Notes: a model not told the origin generated them from the letters alone. A DNA stretch of 64,000 nucleotides from Streptomyces sp. NA02950 (GCF_013364155.1 NZ_CP054916.1:7718001-7782000); one strand, 5' to 3'. Shown: positions 1 to 8,942, counted from the stretch's first letter. Program-made: numbers and translations.

Positions 1-772
1 CGACGACGCCGCACAGCAGCCAGTCGATGGTGCGGGCCAACTGCTGGGCGGCGGGGGCGAGGGCGGCAGGCAGGGCGTGGGTGTAACGGATCGTGGCGCC
101 GGAGACGCCGTAGCGCCGGGCGTGCGCCACGTACGGGGAGGCGAGCGCGTCGACCATGCCGGCGCGCACCAACCGGGACAGCGAGCACACCGGGCGGGAC
201 AGCAGGACGAGCACGGGCAGCACGAGCGCGGCCGGGTGGCCGAGCCGGTCGGTGCCGTAGCCCACGGCGGTCGGCGGCAGCCAGTTCAGCCGGAGCGCGA
301 GGACGGTCACCAGCAGACTTCCGAGGGCGAACTCGGGCACCGCGTACACGGCGAGCGTCACCGAGCTGACCAGTCGGTCGACCAGCCGGCCTTCGTACCG
401 TGCGGCCAGCACCCCGAGGCCGAAGCCGACCGGGACGAGCAGCGCCACGGTGAGCGCGGCCAGCAGCAGGGTCGGCCCGAAGCCGTCGGCGATGTACGCG
501 CTGACCGGGCGGCCGGAGGTGAGCGAGGTCCCGAGGTCGCCGTGGAGCAGGCCAACGGCCCAGTCGGCCAGCCGCTCGTGGGCGGGCCGGTCCAGGTGGA
601 GGGCCTCACGGATGGCCGCGATGCGCGCGGGGTCGGGCTGGTCTCCGGCCAGAGCGACCGCGGCATCGCCCGGCAGCGCCTCGGTGAGCGCGAAGACCAG
701 CACCATCACGGCAAGGGTCTGCGCGACGCCGAGCAGCAGCCGCCGGGCGACGAAGGAGCGCAGTCCGCTCAC
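1..772 (-). CDS. ABC transporter permease, DppB/OppB type (3' end outside window)
   Basis: Inner-membrane permease of a peptide/nickel-type ABC importer. It starts at a GTG (772-770) that overlaps the TGA of the upstream binding-protein gene in a GTGA arrangement, so the two are translationally coupled. The translation opens with VSGLRSFVARRLLLGVAQ and a hydrophobic helix, followed by the periplasmic-loop signature LPGDAA typical of DppB. Several more hydrophobic helices follow, then an ABC-binding loop reading YVAHARRYGVSGATIRYTHA. About 257 codons are present and the C terminus lies beyond base 1. The partner DppC-type permease and ATPases would be expected further left. Context, with the lipoprotein at 769-2385, suggests uptake of a metal-bound small peptide. 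Confidence 0.88.
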   Translation of the reverse strand, partial: MSGLRSFVARRLLLGVAQTLAVMVLVFALTEALPGDAAVALAGDQPDPARIAAIREALHLDRPAHERLADWAVGLLHGDLGTSLTSGRPVSAYIADGFGPTLLLAALTVALLVPVGFGLGVLAARYEGRLVDRLVSSVTLAVYAVPEFALGSLLVTVLALRLNWLPPTAVGYGTDRLGHPAALVLPVLVLLSRPVCSLSRLVRAGMVDALASPYVAHARRYGVSGATIRYTHALPAALAPAAQQLARTIDWLLCGVV

Positions 773-2385
773 GCGAGCCACACCTTGTCGAAGCGTGCCC
801 AGTCGAGAGTGTTGGCGGGCGCCTTGGACTCAACTCCCTTGACGTTGCGCGCGGTTCCGATTATCCAGTCGGCGAAGCCCCAGACCAGGAAGCCACCTTC
901 GGAGTACAGGCGGCGCTGCATGCGCTCGTAGACGCCCGCCCGCTCGGCCTTGTCCTTGGTGGACTGGGCCCGCTGGTAGAGCGCGTCGAAGTCCTTGTGG
1001 TGCCACTTGGTGGCATTCGTGGTGGAGTCGGTGAGCAGCCGCTGGGAGATGTGGGCCTCGATGGGCATGGCACCGGAGCGGTAGGAGCACAGGGTGCCGC
1101 CGTCCAGGATGTCGCTCCAGTACGAGTCCTTGCTGCCCATCTTCACGTTGATGGTGACGCCCGCCTTCGCGGCCTGGTCGCGGAAGATGCTCGCGGACTC
1201 GGTGAACCCGGCGGCCACCGCCGAGGTGTCGAGGGTGACCTTCAGCTTCTCGGCGCCGGCCGCCTTCAGCAGGGCGCGGGCCCGGTCGAGGTCCTGCTCG
1301 CGCTGCGGGAGGCTGTCGGCGTAGTACTCGTAGCCCTTGCCGAACAGATCGTTGCCGATCACTCCCGCGCCCGACAGGGCGCCGTCGAGGAGTTCCTTGC
1401 GGTCGGCGATCAGGAAGAACGCCTGGCGCACCCGCTTGTCGTCGAAGGGGGCCCGGTCGGTCTTCATCGCGAACCCCTGCATGTCGCTGCCCCGGAGCCG
1501 GACGATGGTGATCTGCCCCTTGCCCTCGTGGGCGCGGGCGGTGGTGGGGTGGAGTTCGTGGGCGTACTCGACCTGTCCGCCGAGGAGCGCGCCGACCCGG
1601 GCGGACTCCTCGTTGGCGACGACGAATTCGAGCTCGTCGAGGTGCGGGGCGCCGTCCCAGTAGTCCTCGTTGCGGCGGAAGACGGCCGATCGGCCGGGGG
1701 CGAAGGACACGAAGCGGAACGGACCGGAGCCGATCGGCTTCTTGTCGAAGTCGGTGGCGTCCTCCGGCACGATGTACGCGCCGAACGCCGCCAGGATGTT
1801 GGGGAATTCGGCGGTGGGCCGCTTGAGGACGAATTCGATGCCCCGTTCGCCGGTGGCGCGGCTCGCGTCGAGGTCGATGGGTTCCAGGGACGCCTTGGCG
1901 CGGAACGCCTTCTTGGGATCGGCGATCCGGCGGTAGCTGTGGAGCACGTCCTTGGCGGTGACGGGCCGACCGTCGTGGAAGGTGGCCCTGCGGAGGGTGA
2001 CCTGCCACCGGTCCAGGGTCTTGTTCGCCTCCCACTTCTCGGCGAGGCGGGGTTGGGCGGACAGGTCGGAGCCGTAGTCGGCGAGTTTGTCGTAGAGGGC
2101 CTTCGCGCGGGCGGCGTCGGAGAAGAGGTTGGCCAGGTGCGGATCGAGGGTCTCGCTCGCACCGCCGCCGGCGAACGCGGCGCGCAGCCGTCCGCCGCGC
2201 CGGGGGGTGCCGGCGCTTCCGCCCGTTCCCGCGGTGTCGTCGGTGCCGCCGCATCCGGTGAGGGCGAAGGCGCCCAGCGATGCGGCGCCGGCGGCGAGGA
2301 AGCCGCGGCGGCGCAGACCGGGGAAGCGGCGATCGTCCGGCTGATCGCCCATGGAGGGAAGACGGCGGGCGGGTTCGTCATGCAT
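769..2385 (-). CDS. ABC transporter substrate-binding lipoprotein (SBP_bac_5 / oligopeptide-nickel family)
   Basis: A 538-residue extracytoplasmic binding protein for the adjacent DppB-type importer. The N terminus carries three arginines (25-27) before a hydrophobic stretch and a lipobox LTGC with Cys45, so it is likely exported, possibly by Tat, and lipid-anchored. The body matches family 5 binding proteins in length and in features such as KWEANKTLDRWQVTLR and FHDGRPVTAKDV (residues about 125-150). It lies 61 bp after the methyltransferase gene, the only real gap in this operon, and overlaps the permease by four bases. In this family ligands are peptides, nickel or metal-chelator complexes. 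The zinc-island context makes a metallophore complex the likeliest ligand, which is inference. Confidence 0.9.
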   Translation of the reverse strand: MHDEPARRLPSMGDQPDDRRFPGLRRRGFLAAGAASLGAFALTGCGGTDDTAGTGGSAGTPRRGGRLRAAFAGGGASETLDPHLANLFSDAARAKALYDKLADYGSDLSAQPRLAEKWEANKTLDRWQVTLRRATFHDGRPVTAKDVLHSYRRIADPKKAFRAKASLEPIDLDASRATGERGIEFVLKRPTAEFPNILAAFGAYIVPEDATDFDKKPIGSGPFRFVSFAPGRSAVFRRNEDYWDGAPHLDELEFVVANEESARVGALLGGQVEYAHELHPTTARAHEGKGQITIVRLRGSDMQGFAMKTDRAPFDDKRVRQAFFLIADRKELLDGALSGAGVIGNDLFGKGYEYYADSLPQREQDLDRARALLKAAGAEKLKVTLDTSAVAAGFTESASIFRDQAAKAGVTINVKMGSKDSYWSDILDGGTLCSYRSGAMPIEAHISQRLLTDSTTNATKWHHKDFDALYQRAQSTKDKAERAGVYERMQRRLYSEGGFLVWGFADWIIGTARNVKGVESKAPANTLDWARFDKVWLA

Positions 2386-2446
2386 GCGGGTGTCCTCGGG
2401 GTGTGGGAAGGGTGGATGGGATACGGGGCGGGCGTGGGGTGCGGCC

Positions 2447-3271
2447 TCAGGGCGCCGAGGGGACGGGCCCGGTGAGGCGGGCCACTACGTGCAGTCGGTC
2501 GGCGTCGGTCGTACGGCCGGGGGAGTGGCCCTCGCGCCAGGGCGGCTCGGTGCGCGGACCCGGTCCGTCGTGCAGCTCCAGGACGTCGAAGCCGTGGGTG
2601 GCCAGGAGGTGGCGCAGCTCCTGCGGGAAGAGCAGCCGCCACGCGGAGCGCTGTTCCACGGGCGGGGATCCGTCGTCCGTGGTCCATACGCGGGTACGGC
2701 GCAGGAGCTGGGCCGTGCGGTCCACCGTGAGCGTGGTGGTGGACCGGTAGGCGGTGCCCCGCCAGGTGAACTTCGCGACCGTGGGTGCGTCGAGCAGGTC
2801 CGTACGGCCGAGGAAGTAGGCGCCGTTGCGCATCTCCGCGACGAGCAGTCCGCCGGGGACGAGGGCGCGCCGGCAGGACGACAGGAAGCCGTCGAGCTGG
2901 GCGTTGGTGTGGCAGTACAGCAGCGCGCTGTCCAGGCACACCACGGCGTCGGACACGCCCCGGCCCAGGTCGAACGCGTGCAGGTCGGCGCGGACGTACT
3001 CGGGGCCGGGGTGGTGTCCGCGGGCGTGCGCGAGCATCGCCTCGGAGAGGTCGGCCCCGGTCACCTCGCGGCCCGCGCCGTGGAGGTGTGCGGCGTCGCG
3101 GCCGGTGCCGCAGCCCAGATCCAGGACACGCCTTCCGGCATCGTACCGGCGCAGGCAGTCCTCCGTCCATCGGCCGGCGAGCCGCTCCGGGTCGGGAAAC
3201 CTGGCCTCGTACAGCTCGGGGTTGTCGGTGAGCAGATTGTGCACGTCCGCGCCCGCCGTGGTGGTCGTCAT
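2447..3271 (-). CDS. Class I SAM-dependent methyltransferase
   Basis: A 274-residue cytoplasmic methyltransferase. Motif I is clear at residues 49-60 (VLDLGCGTGRDA), followed by an acidic residue at the end of strand 2 (VTGADLSEAM) and a motif-II/III-like stretch around YVRADLHAFDLG. The start ATG (3271-3269) overlaps the stop of the MFS gene in an ATGA, so it is coupled to the exporter. No substrate-defining domain is recognisable. Within an operon holding a ligase, an epimerase and a PLP enzyme, a tailoring N- or O-methylation of the small-molecule product is the simplest reading (inference). Confidence 0.9.
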   Translation of the reverse strand: MTTTTAGADVHNLLTDNPELYEARFPDPERLAGRWTEDCLRRYDAGRRVLDLGCGTGRDAAHLHGAGREVTGADLSEAMLAHARGHHPGPEYVRADLHAFDLGRGVSDAVVCLDSALLYCHTNAQLDGFLSSCRRALVPGGLLVAEMRNGAYFLGRTDLLDAPTVAKFTWRGTAYRSTTTLTVDRTAQLLRRTRVWTTDDGSPPVEQRSAWRLLFPQELRHLLATHGFDVLELHDGPGPRTEPPWREGHSPGRTTDADRLHVVARLTGPVPSAP

Positions 3272-4587
3272 GTCGTCTCCCTCGTCTCCCTCGTCTCCCT
3301 CGCCACGCCGCCTCCGGTGTGGCCGGATGCCGTGGCCGGTGTGGCGGGCCCCTGCGTCGTCGGCAGCGAGCCCAGCCGGTGCAGCCAGGCCACGCCGACC
3401 GCGGAGGCGAGCCCGAACAGCGCGCAGCACACCCAGGGCAGCCAGTTGGCGTCGCTCCGCTCGCCGGCGTCCATGGCCCAGCCGACGACGGTGTTGCCGA
3501 GGGCGGCGGCGATGCCCGAGACCACGTAGAAGATGCCGAAGTAGGTGCCCGTCAGTTCGGGCCGGCCGAAGCTGGGGACGAGTTCCATCACAAACGGCTG
3601 GGCGACCATCACCCCGAGGTAGAGCAGCAGGGCGCCGAGCAGCACGGGCAGGGCGCGCAGTGCCGCGTCGGCGGTGCCGTCGGGGCCGCCGGAGCCGCCC
3701 GCGACCAGCGCGGGCGGCAGGAACGCCAGCGCCATCAGACCGAGCCCCGCGGCGATCCAGCGCGCCCGCGCGCCGCTCAACTTCAGGGTGCTGGTGATGC
3801 GCAGCTGGAGCGCGAGATTGGCGAGGGTGCCGACGAGGAAGACGAGCCCGGCTGCGCCGTCCCAGCCGGTGGCCCGGCGCGCTCCGTCGGGCAGCAGCAG
3901 ATAGAGCTGGTTCTCCAGGGTGAACATGCCGACCATGGCGAGGGCGAATGCCAGGAAGGCGCGGTGGCCGAGCACCTCGCGCCAGTCCGCGAGCACCGTG
4001 CCCTTGCTCGGCTCCACCTCGCGCGCGGGCAGCACCAGGGCTTGCGCCACGGTGAGGACCGCGAAGATTCCGGCGGCGGTGAGGGCCGAGGTGCGGAAGT
4101 CCACCAGGAGCAGCGCGCTGCCGAGCAGTGGACCGATCAACGCCCCCGTCGTGGCGAAAACGTTGAACAGGGCGAACGCCTCGGCCTTGCGCTCTCCCGC
4201 CTCCTGGGCGAGGTAGGCGCGTACGGCCGGGTTGAACAGCGCTCCGGCGAACCCGCTGAGCACGGAGGCGGCGATCAGGACCCAGAGGCTGTCGCCGAGC
4301 GCGAACAGCCCGAATCCGACCGTGCGCAGGGCGCATCCGGCGATGATGACGCCACGGGCGCCGAGCCGGTCGGCGGCCGAGCCGCCGATGATGAACAGAC
4401 CCTGCTGACTCAGGTTGCGCACGCCGAGGACGATGCCGACGACGGCGGCCGACATGCCGAGGTTCTCGTCGAGGTGGGTGGCGAGATAGGGGATGAGCAG
4501 GTAGAAGCCGGTATTGACGCCGAGCTGGTTGACCAGCAGCAGCTGGATCGCGAGCGGGAAGCGACGCGTTTCATGCCACGTCTTCAC
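3268..4587 (-). CDS. MFS transporter, probable metallophore exporter
   Basis: A 439-residue major facilitator superfamily protein with about twelve hydrophobic segments. The loop GGSAADRLGARGVI after helix 2 fits the MFS motif-A position. The start is GTG at 4587, inside the last codons of the epimerase gene (17-base overlap). It ends four bases into the methyltransferase gene. The combination of an MFS exporter beside an Opp/Nik-type ABC importer and small-molecule biosynthetic enzymes parallels opine-metallophore loci, where the CntE MFS protein exports and CntA-F re-imports. Export of the operon product is therefore proposed. The substrate is not proven by sequence. Confidence 0.85.
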   Translation of the reverse strand: MKTWHETRRFPLAIQLLLVNQLGVNTGFYLLIPYLATHLDENLGMSAAVVGIVLGVRNLSQQGLFIIGGSAADRLGARGVIIAGCALRTVGFGLFALGDSLWVLIAASVLSGFAGALFNPAVRAYLAQEAGERKAEAFALFNVFATTGALIGPLLGSALLLVDFRTSALTAAGIFAVLTVAQALVLPAREVEPSKGTVLADWREVLGHRAFLAFALAMVGMFTLENQLYLLLPDGARRATGWDGAAGLVFLVGTLANLALQLRITSTLKLSGARARWIAAGLGLMALAFLPPALVAGGSGGPDGTADAALRALPVLLGALLLYLGVMVAQPFVMELVPSFGRPELTGTYFGIFYVVSGIAAALGNTVVGWAMDAGERSDANWLPWVCCALFGLASAVGVAWLHRLGSLPTTQGPATPATASGHTGGGVARETRETRETT

Positions 4588-5632
4588 GGCTCACCTCCCG
4601 GGGCTGGACTCCGAGGCCGGGAAGGGTGTTCGCGCGGACGAAGCCGTCGGCGCCGCCGATGCCCGACCACGGGTCGCGGGCCAGCAGCAGGTGCCCGTCG
4701 AGGTCGGCCCAGTGGGCGCGGTCGGCGAGGTGGACGGCGGGCGCCAGGCCCAGGCTGCTGGCGGTCAGACAGCCGAGCATCAGCGCGGTGCCGCTGCCCT
4801 CGATCGCCTCGGCGATGCGCAGGGCGGCGTGCACCCCGCCGCACTTGGCGAGCTTGACATTGACGCCCTGGACGCGTCCGGCCAGATGGCGTACGTCCTC
4901 CAGGTCCACGGCGTCCTCGTCGGCGATGACCGGTACGGGGGAGCGCTCGGCCAGGGCCCCCAGCGCGTCCGGACAGCCGGGTGCGAGGGGCTGTTCGACG
5001 GCCTCGACGCCGAGTTCGGCGAACCGTGGCAGCAGGGCCATGGCCTGCGCCACGGTCCAGGCGCCGTTGGGGTCGAGGAGCAGCCGGACGCCGGGTGCCG
5101 CGTCGCGGATGACACGGACGCGTTCCACGTCGTCCTCGGGATCGGGAGTTCCCGCCTTGACCTTGAGGACCTCGAAGCCGCGTGCGGCCAGGCGGCGGGC
5201 CTCGGCCGCGGCACGGCGCGGCGAGGTGATGCCGATGGTGCGGGCGGTGGCGGCGACGGGAGGCTCCGGCGCGCCGAGGAGGCGGTGCACGGGAGTGCCC
5301 GCGCGCTTGCCGACGAGGTCGAGGAGCGCCGCCTCCAGGGCGGCGGTCACGGCCGGGGGAGTGGTGGCACCGGCCAACTCGCCCGCCCGCAGGGCTTCCA
5401 GGGCGCTCTCGGGGTCGCGATGGCGGACGAGATCCGTGCCGACGGCCGCGAGGAGGCGTCGCAGGGTGGCGGCGTCGAGACCGTAGTAGACGCTGGTGAC
5501 CGCCTCGCCGTGGCCGCTGACCCCGTCGTGTTCGACGCTCAGCCATAGCGCGTCGCGGGCGGCCATCGTCGAGCGGGAGATACGCAGAGGCTCGGCGAGT
5601 TGCAGATGGACGGTGCGCTGACTGGCCTTCAC
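4571..5632 (-). CDS. Enolase-superfamily (MLE subgroup) dipeptide-epimerase-like enzyme
   Basis: A 353-residue mandelate racemase/muconate-lactonizing family protein. Catalytic elements are visible: the KxK motif Lys157-Val-Lys159, metal ligands Asp187 (LLLDPNGAW), Glu213 (AVEQP) and Asp238 (VIADED), and the opposite-face Lys260 in VNVKLAKCGG. The C-terminal section MLGCLTASSLGLAPAVHLA is also typical of L-Ala-D/L-Glu-type dipeptide epimerases. Such enzymes invert the alpha carbon of the second residue of a dipeptide. It starts at GTG 5632, overlapping the PLP gene stop (GTGA). Beside an ATP-grasp ligase, it probably sets the stereochemistry of a short peptide product (inference). Confidence 0.87.
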   Translation of the reverse strand: MKASQRTVHLQLAEPLRISRSTMAARDALWLSVEHDGVSGHGEAVTSVYYGLDAATLRRLLAAVGTDLVRHRDPESALEALRAGELAGATTPPAVTAALEAALLDLVGKRAGTPVHRLLGAPEPPVAATARTIGITSPRRAAAEARRLAARGFEVLKVKAGTPDPEDDVERVRVIRDAAPGVRLLLDPNGAWTVAQAMALLPRFAELGVEAVEQPLAPGCPDALGALAERSPVPVIADEDAVDLEDVRHLAGRVQGVNVKLAKCGGVHAALRIAEAIEGSGTALMLGCLTASSLGLAPAVHLADRAHWADLDGHLLLARDPWSGIGGADGFVRANTLPGLGVQPREVSREDVA

Positions 5633-6756
5633 AGGGTGTCTTCCAGGTGGTGGTGGGCGGGGACGGCCTCCAGTGGGGCGGGCCCCAGCAGATCGGGCCG
5701 CAAGGGGTCGGTGACCCTCGTACATCGCGTCCAGCCGGTGGCCTCGGCCGCGCCGGGGTGCGGGATCTCCACGGGACGGGTGGCTGCCGTGGCCGGGTCG
5801 AGGCCGTGGGCGTTGGTGAAGTCGTCGTCGTAGACGGTGCCGAGATAGCGGTGCGGGCCGTCGGGGAAGACGGTGGCCACGGCCGCTCCGGGGTGGACAC
5901 GGGCGGCCCAGGCGGCGACCAGCGCGACCGCACCGGTGCTCCAGCCGCCGCTGACGAAACTCCCCCGGGCGAGCCGACGGCAGCTGTCCACGGCCTCCGC
6001 CGGACCGACCCAGTGGACCTCGTCGAAGGCGTCGTAGGCGACGTTGCGCGGGTGGATGCTGCTGCCCAGGCCGCGCATCACCCGGGGCCGCGCGGGCTGG
6101 CCGAAGATCGTGGAGCCGACGGCGTCGACGCCGAACAGCCGTAGCGCGGGCCAGTGCCGCCGCAGCGGACCGATGATTCCCGCGCTGTGGCCGCCCGTGC
6201 CCACGCTGCACACCAGGATGTCCAGGTGGTCGAGCTGGGCGGCGAGTTCGGCGGCGAGCGAGGCGTAACCGGCGGTGTTGTCGGGGTTGTTGTACTGGTC
6301 GGGCCAGTACGCGCCGGGCAGTTCGGCGAGCAGTTCCCGCAGCCGGGCGAGGCGGGCGGCCTGCCAGCCGCCCCTCTCCGCCGGACGGTCCACCAGCTCC
6401 AGCCGCACTCCGTGGGTGCGCAGCAACTGCCGCATGGACGGCTCCAGTTCGCTGTCGCCGACCAGCACGACGGGATGGCCGAGGGTCTGCCCGGCGAAGG
6501 CGAGTCCGATGCCGAGGGTGCCGGAGGTGGACTCCACCACCGGTGCCCCGGGGCGCAGTTCCCCGCGCTCGCGGGCGCCCAGCAACATCGCAACGGCGGC
6601 CCGCGCCTTCATGCCGCCCGCCGAGAGTCCTTCGAGCTTGGCCCAGAAGCCGGGGTGCGGCCCCGGCAGATCGCAGGTGATGCGGACCACGGGGGTACGG
6701 CCGAGCAGGGCGAGCAACTCCCGGCGGGCGGTGGGCCGGACGGCTGTCGTGGTCAT
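5629..6756 (-). CDS. PLP-dependent cysteine-synthase-family enzyme (SbnA/CysK-like)
   Basis: A 375-residue fold-type II PLP enzyme. The expected Schiff-base lysine is Lys50 in GLSAGGMKARA. The substrate-binding STSGTLG loop (about 77-83), a GTGGHSAG phosphate-binding loop and a conserved QYNNPDN segment are present. Family members catalyse beta-replacement on O-acetyl- or O-phosphoserine. SbnA uses O-phosphoserine and glutamate on the way to 2,3-diaminopropionate for staphyloferrin B, and CysK-type enzymes also occur in EDDS-type chelator clusters. It is coupled by ATGA to the upstream DUF364 gene and by GTGA to the epimerase gene. A role in making a diamino-acid or amino-acid precursor for a metal chelator is plausible. 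True cysteine biosynthesis is less likely in this context. Confidence 0.85.
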   Translation of the reverse strand: MTTTAVRPTARRELLALLGRTPVVRITCDLPGPHPGFWAKLEGLSAGGMKARAAVAMLLGARERGELRPGAPVVESTSGTLGIGLAFAGQTLGHPVVLVGDSELEPSMRQLLRTHGVRLELVDRPAERGGWQAARLARLRELLAELPGAYWPDQYNNPDNTAGYASLAAELAAQLDHLDILVCSVGTGGHSAGIIGPLRRHWPALRLFGVDAVGSTIFGQPARPRVMRGLGSSIHPRNVAYDAFDEVHWVGPAEAVDSCRRLARGSFVSGGWSTGAVALVAAWAARVHPGAAVATVFPDGPHRYLGTVYDDDFTNAHGLDPATAATRPVEIPHPGAAEATGWTRCTRVTDPLRPDLLGPAPLEAVPAHHHLEDTL

Positions 6757-7643
6757 CGGGCACCTCCGGGGCGGTCGGCGCGGTAGTGGTGGACAGTGCC
6801 GGGGCCGCCGTCCAGCCAGAAGAAGGGATACGGTTCGGCGCACACCGCGCTCACCCCGTGCCCCAGGAGCCGGGGCAGTACGGCGCTGCCGGTTTGCGCG
6901 AAGAGCACCAGCCGCTTGCCGTGCCGCAGCACGTGCTCCCGCAGCGGCTCGAAGGTCCCGTTGCCCAGGGTCATTCCGGAGACGAGCAGCGCGTCGCAGC
7001 GGGCGGCCGCGGCGAGCGCGTCGGTGACGACGGGCTCGTCCCACTCCGTCACCCCGCCCTTGAGGTCGCACGGCACATAGCCGTTTCCGCGCGAACGGAG
7101 CGCCTCGAGAAGGGAGTTGACGACGCCGACCACGAGCACCGTCGCCCCCGGCGGCGAGTCGAGCAGCCCGACGACGGCCTCCGCCCGCGCCCGGGACTTC
7201 TCCAGCGACGTCCCGGCGGGGAGGGCGACCGGACGGGCCCCGTGCTCCGGGACGTGCGGAGTGACATGCATCAGGTAGGCGTCGAGTGCGGCCACGCGCA
7301 CCGGGAGCAGCGGATGGTCCAGCAGCGTGGCCACATCGGCGCCGACACACTGCTCCACGGCGCTGTCGGACAGGGAGCCGGGCTCGACCGCGCACGAGCC
7401 GACGGCTCCGGCGAGCCGCAGGCTGAGCACCTCGTTGCGGTAGCCGGTGCCGCGTCCGTCGTGCCGTACGGCCTGCCGGGTGGTGAATGCCACGGCGATC
7501 CGCCGGGTGCGCGGGTCGGGCCCGAGTTCGCCGGCCCGCACACGCGTCACGAGATCGTCGTACGTCCTCACACGGGGAGCGGAAAGGGCCGGGGCGGAGT
7601 CGACGGCGGATATGCCGGAGGTGTCGGAGGCGGCGGCGGTCAT
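6753..7643 (-). CDS. DUF4213/DUF364 (putative heavy-metal chelation) family protein
   Basis: A 296-residue cytoplasmic protein. The N-terminal part (about 30-120) resembles DUF4213. The C-terminal part resembles the Rossmann-like DUF364, with a VLVVGVVNSLLEALRSRG nucleotide-loop-like strand, CDALLVSGMTLGNGTFEPL and a C-terminal FFWLDGG segment. These families are labelled putative heavy-metal chelation in domain databases, and their biochemical activity is not settled. It is coupled to its neighbours by ATGA overlaps on both sides. It could bind or deliver metal, or act as an enzyme on a shared intermediate with the CysK-like protein. I cannot choose between these from sequence. Confidence 0.8.
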   Translation of the reverse strand: MTAAASDTSGISAVDSAPALSAPRVRTYDDLVTRVRAGELGPDPRTRRIAVAFTTRQAVRHDGRGTGYRNEVLSLRLAGAVGSCAVEPGSLSDSAVEQCVGADVATLLDHPLLPVRVAALDAYLMHVTPHVPEHGARPVALPAGTSLEKSRARAEAVVGLLDSPPGATVLVVGVVNSLLEALRSRGNGYVPCDLKGGVTEWDEPVVTDALAAAARCDALLVSGMTLGNGTFEPLREHVLRHGKRLVLFAQTGSAVLPRLLGHGVSAVCAEPYPFFWLDGGPGTVHHYRADRPGGAR

Positions 7644-8896
7644 CGGATCACCAGTCCGGACCGCACCTCGGCGAGCAGCGCCTCGACCCGGCCCCGGGCT
7701 CCGGCCCCCTCCGAGTCCCCGGCCATCACATGCCCGAGGTACTCGTTGTTGCTGCCCGCCGCCTTCACCTGCCTGCCGGGCTCCGCGAGCTGGACCTCCA
7801 GTACGCCGGGAGCGTCCCGGAGCCCCGCGCCGTCCAGCGAGCCGAGCGTGCCCGTGCGCTCCGGCACGAGGAAGCCGATGGCGGCGCTGCGCAGCCCGGT
7901 GTCCGTGCGCCGCAGATCGGGGGCACGCCCCAGGGCCACGTCCACGCAGGCGGCGGCGAGGTCGATGCCGGTGACGTGGCGGACGAGTTCGGTGATGCGG
8001 TTCCCGGCCGGCCGCGGGTTGACCTCGACCACGCGCGGCCCGGCGGAGGTCAGCTTGATCTCGGTGTGCGCCACCACGCCGTCGGTCAGCCCGAGCGCCT
8101 TGAGCGCACCCAGCGCGGTGTGCTCGGCGGACTCCGTGTCGCCGACCGTCAGCGCGGCGGGGAACATATGCCCGGTCTCGATGAACGCGGGCGCCCCGCC
8201 GAGGCTCTTGTCGGTCACGCCCACCACATGGACCGTGCCCCCGTGCGAGACCGTCTCGACGCTCACCTCGGGACCGTCCAGCAGCTCTTCGAGCAGGACC
8301 GCGGGCGTGCGTCGCTGGCCGCGCGCGTTGACCGGGAAGTCGGCCAACGCGCGGCATGCGGCGGCGAGTTGCGCCTCGTCGTCCACACGCCGCACGTACA
8401 TGCCCGCACACAGGTCGACGGGCTTGACGACCAGTGGGTAGCCGATCTCCCGTGCGGCCCTGGCGATGTCGGCCCCTTCCTCGTGCACGGCGAAGCGGGG
8501 CCCGGGCACCCCGGCCTCGGCGAGGACGTGCCGCGTGGCGTCCTTGCGACAGGCGTTCCGCACAGCCTCGGGGGCCGGGCCGGGCAGGCCGAGGTGCCAG
8601 GCGATCCGCGCGACCGTCGGCAGGTAGTAGTCGCAGGACGTGAGCACCCCGTCGAAGCCGAGCACCGCGTGCAGCCGCTCGACCTCCGGCAGCAGCGCCT
8701 CGGTGTCATTGGTGTCGGCAGTGAGCACGTTGCGCGCCCCGAGCAGCGGGTGCGCCGTGCCCTCGGGGGCGGAGCGCAGGTAGTGGTGCAGGTCGCGGGT
8801 GAGGAAGGTGAACTCGTGCCCACTCTCGCGTATCGCCCGTGGCAGCAGTCTGCTCATTGATCCGACCCAGCTCTCTACCACCAACAGATGAGCCAC
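7640..8896 (-). CDS. ATP-grasp ligase, first gene of the putative metallophore operon
   Basis: A 418-residue ATP-grasp carboxylate-amine ligase. Visible elements are Lys158 in IGYPLVVKPVD, a loop at 195-215 (TPAVLLEELLDGPEVSVE), and the metal-binding stretch around Glu279, Glu291 and Asn293 (VVEVNPRPAGN). Such ligases join an acyl-phosphate-activated carboxylate to an amine, often making dipeptides. The start GTG 8896 is preceded by a strong GGGGAG six bases upstream. It is the promoter-proximal gene, 47 bp from a Zur-like box. It probably supplies the peptide bond that the downstream epimerase then acts on (inference). Confidence 0.88.
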   Translation of the reverse strand: MAHLLVVESWVGSMSRLLPRAIRESGHEFTFLTRDLHHYLRSAPEGTAHPLLGARNVLTADTNDTEALLPEVERLHAVLGFDGVLTSCDYYLPTVARIAWHLGLPGPAPEAVRNACRKDATRHVLAEAGVPGPRFAVHEEGADIARAAREIGYPLVVKPVDLCAGMYVRRVDDEAQLAAACRALADFPVNARGQRRTPAVLLEELLDGPEVSVETVSHGGTVHVVGVTDKSLGGAPAFIETGHMFPAALTVGDTESAEHTALGALKALGLTDGVVAHTEIKLTSAGPRVVEVNPRPAGNRITELVRHVTGIDLAAACVDVALGRAPDLRRTDTGLRSAAIGFLVPERTGTLGSLDGAGLRDAPGVLEVQLAEPGRQVKAAGSNNEYLGHVMAGDSEGAGARGRVEALLAEVRSGLVIR

Positions 8897-8942
8897 AGCT
8901 CCCCTTTTCCAGTCGTGTGGGATAACGTGGCGGCCACGCTAT

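Noticed and set aside
77-931. Long plus-strand frame rich in Gly, Glu and Val opposite the permease
   Set aside because: It is the antisense shadow of the permease and binding-protein genes, with composition typical of GC-frame artefacts and no ribosome binding site.
997-2475. 492-codon plus-strand frame
   Set aside because: Exactly antisense to the substrate-binding lipoprotein. Repetitive VEG/GAQ composition and no domain.
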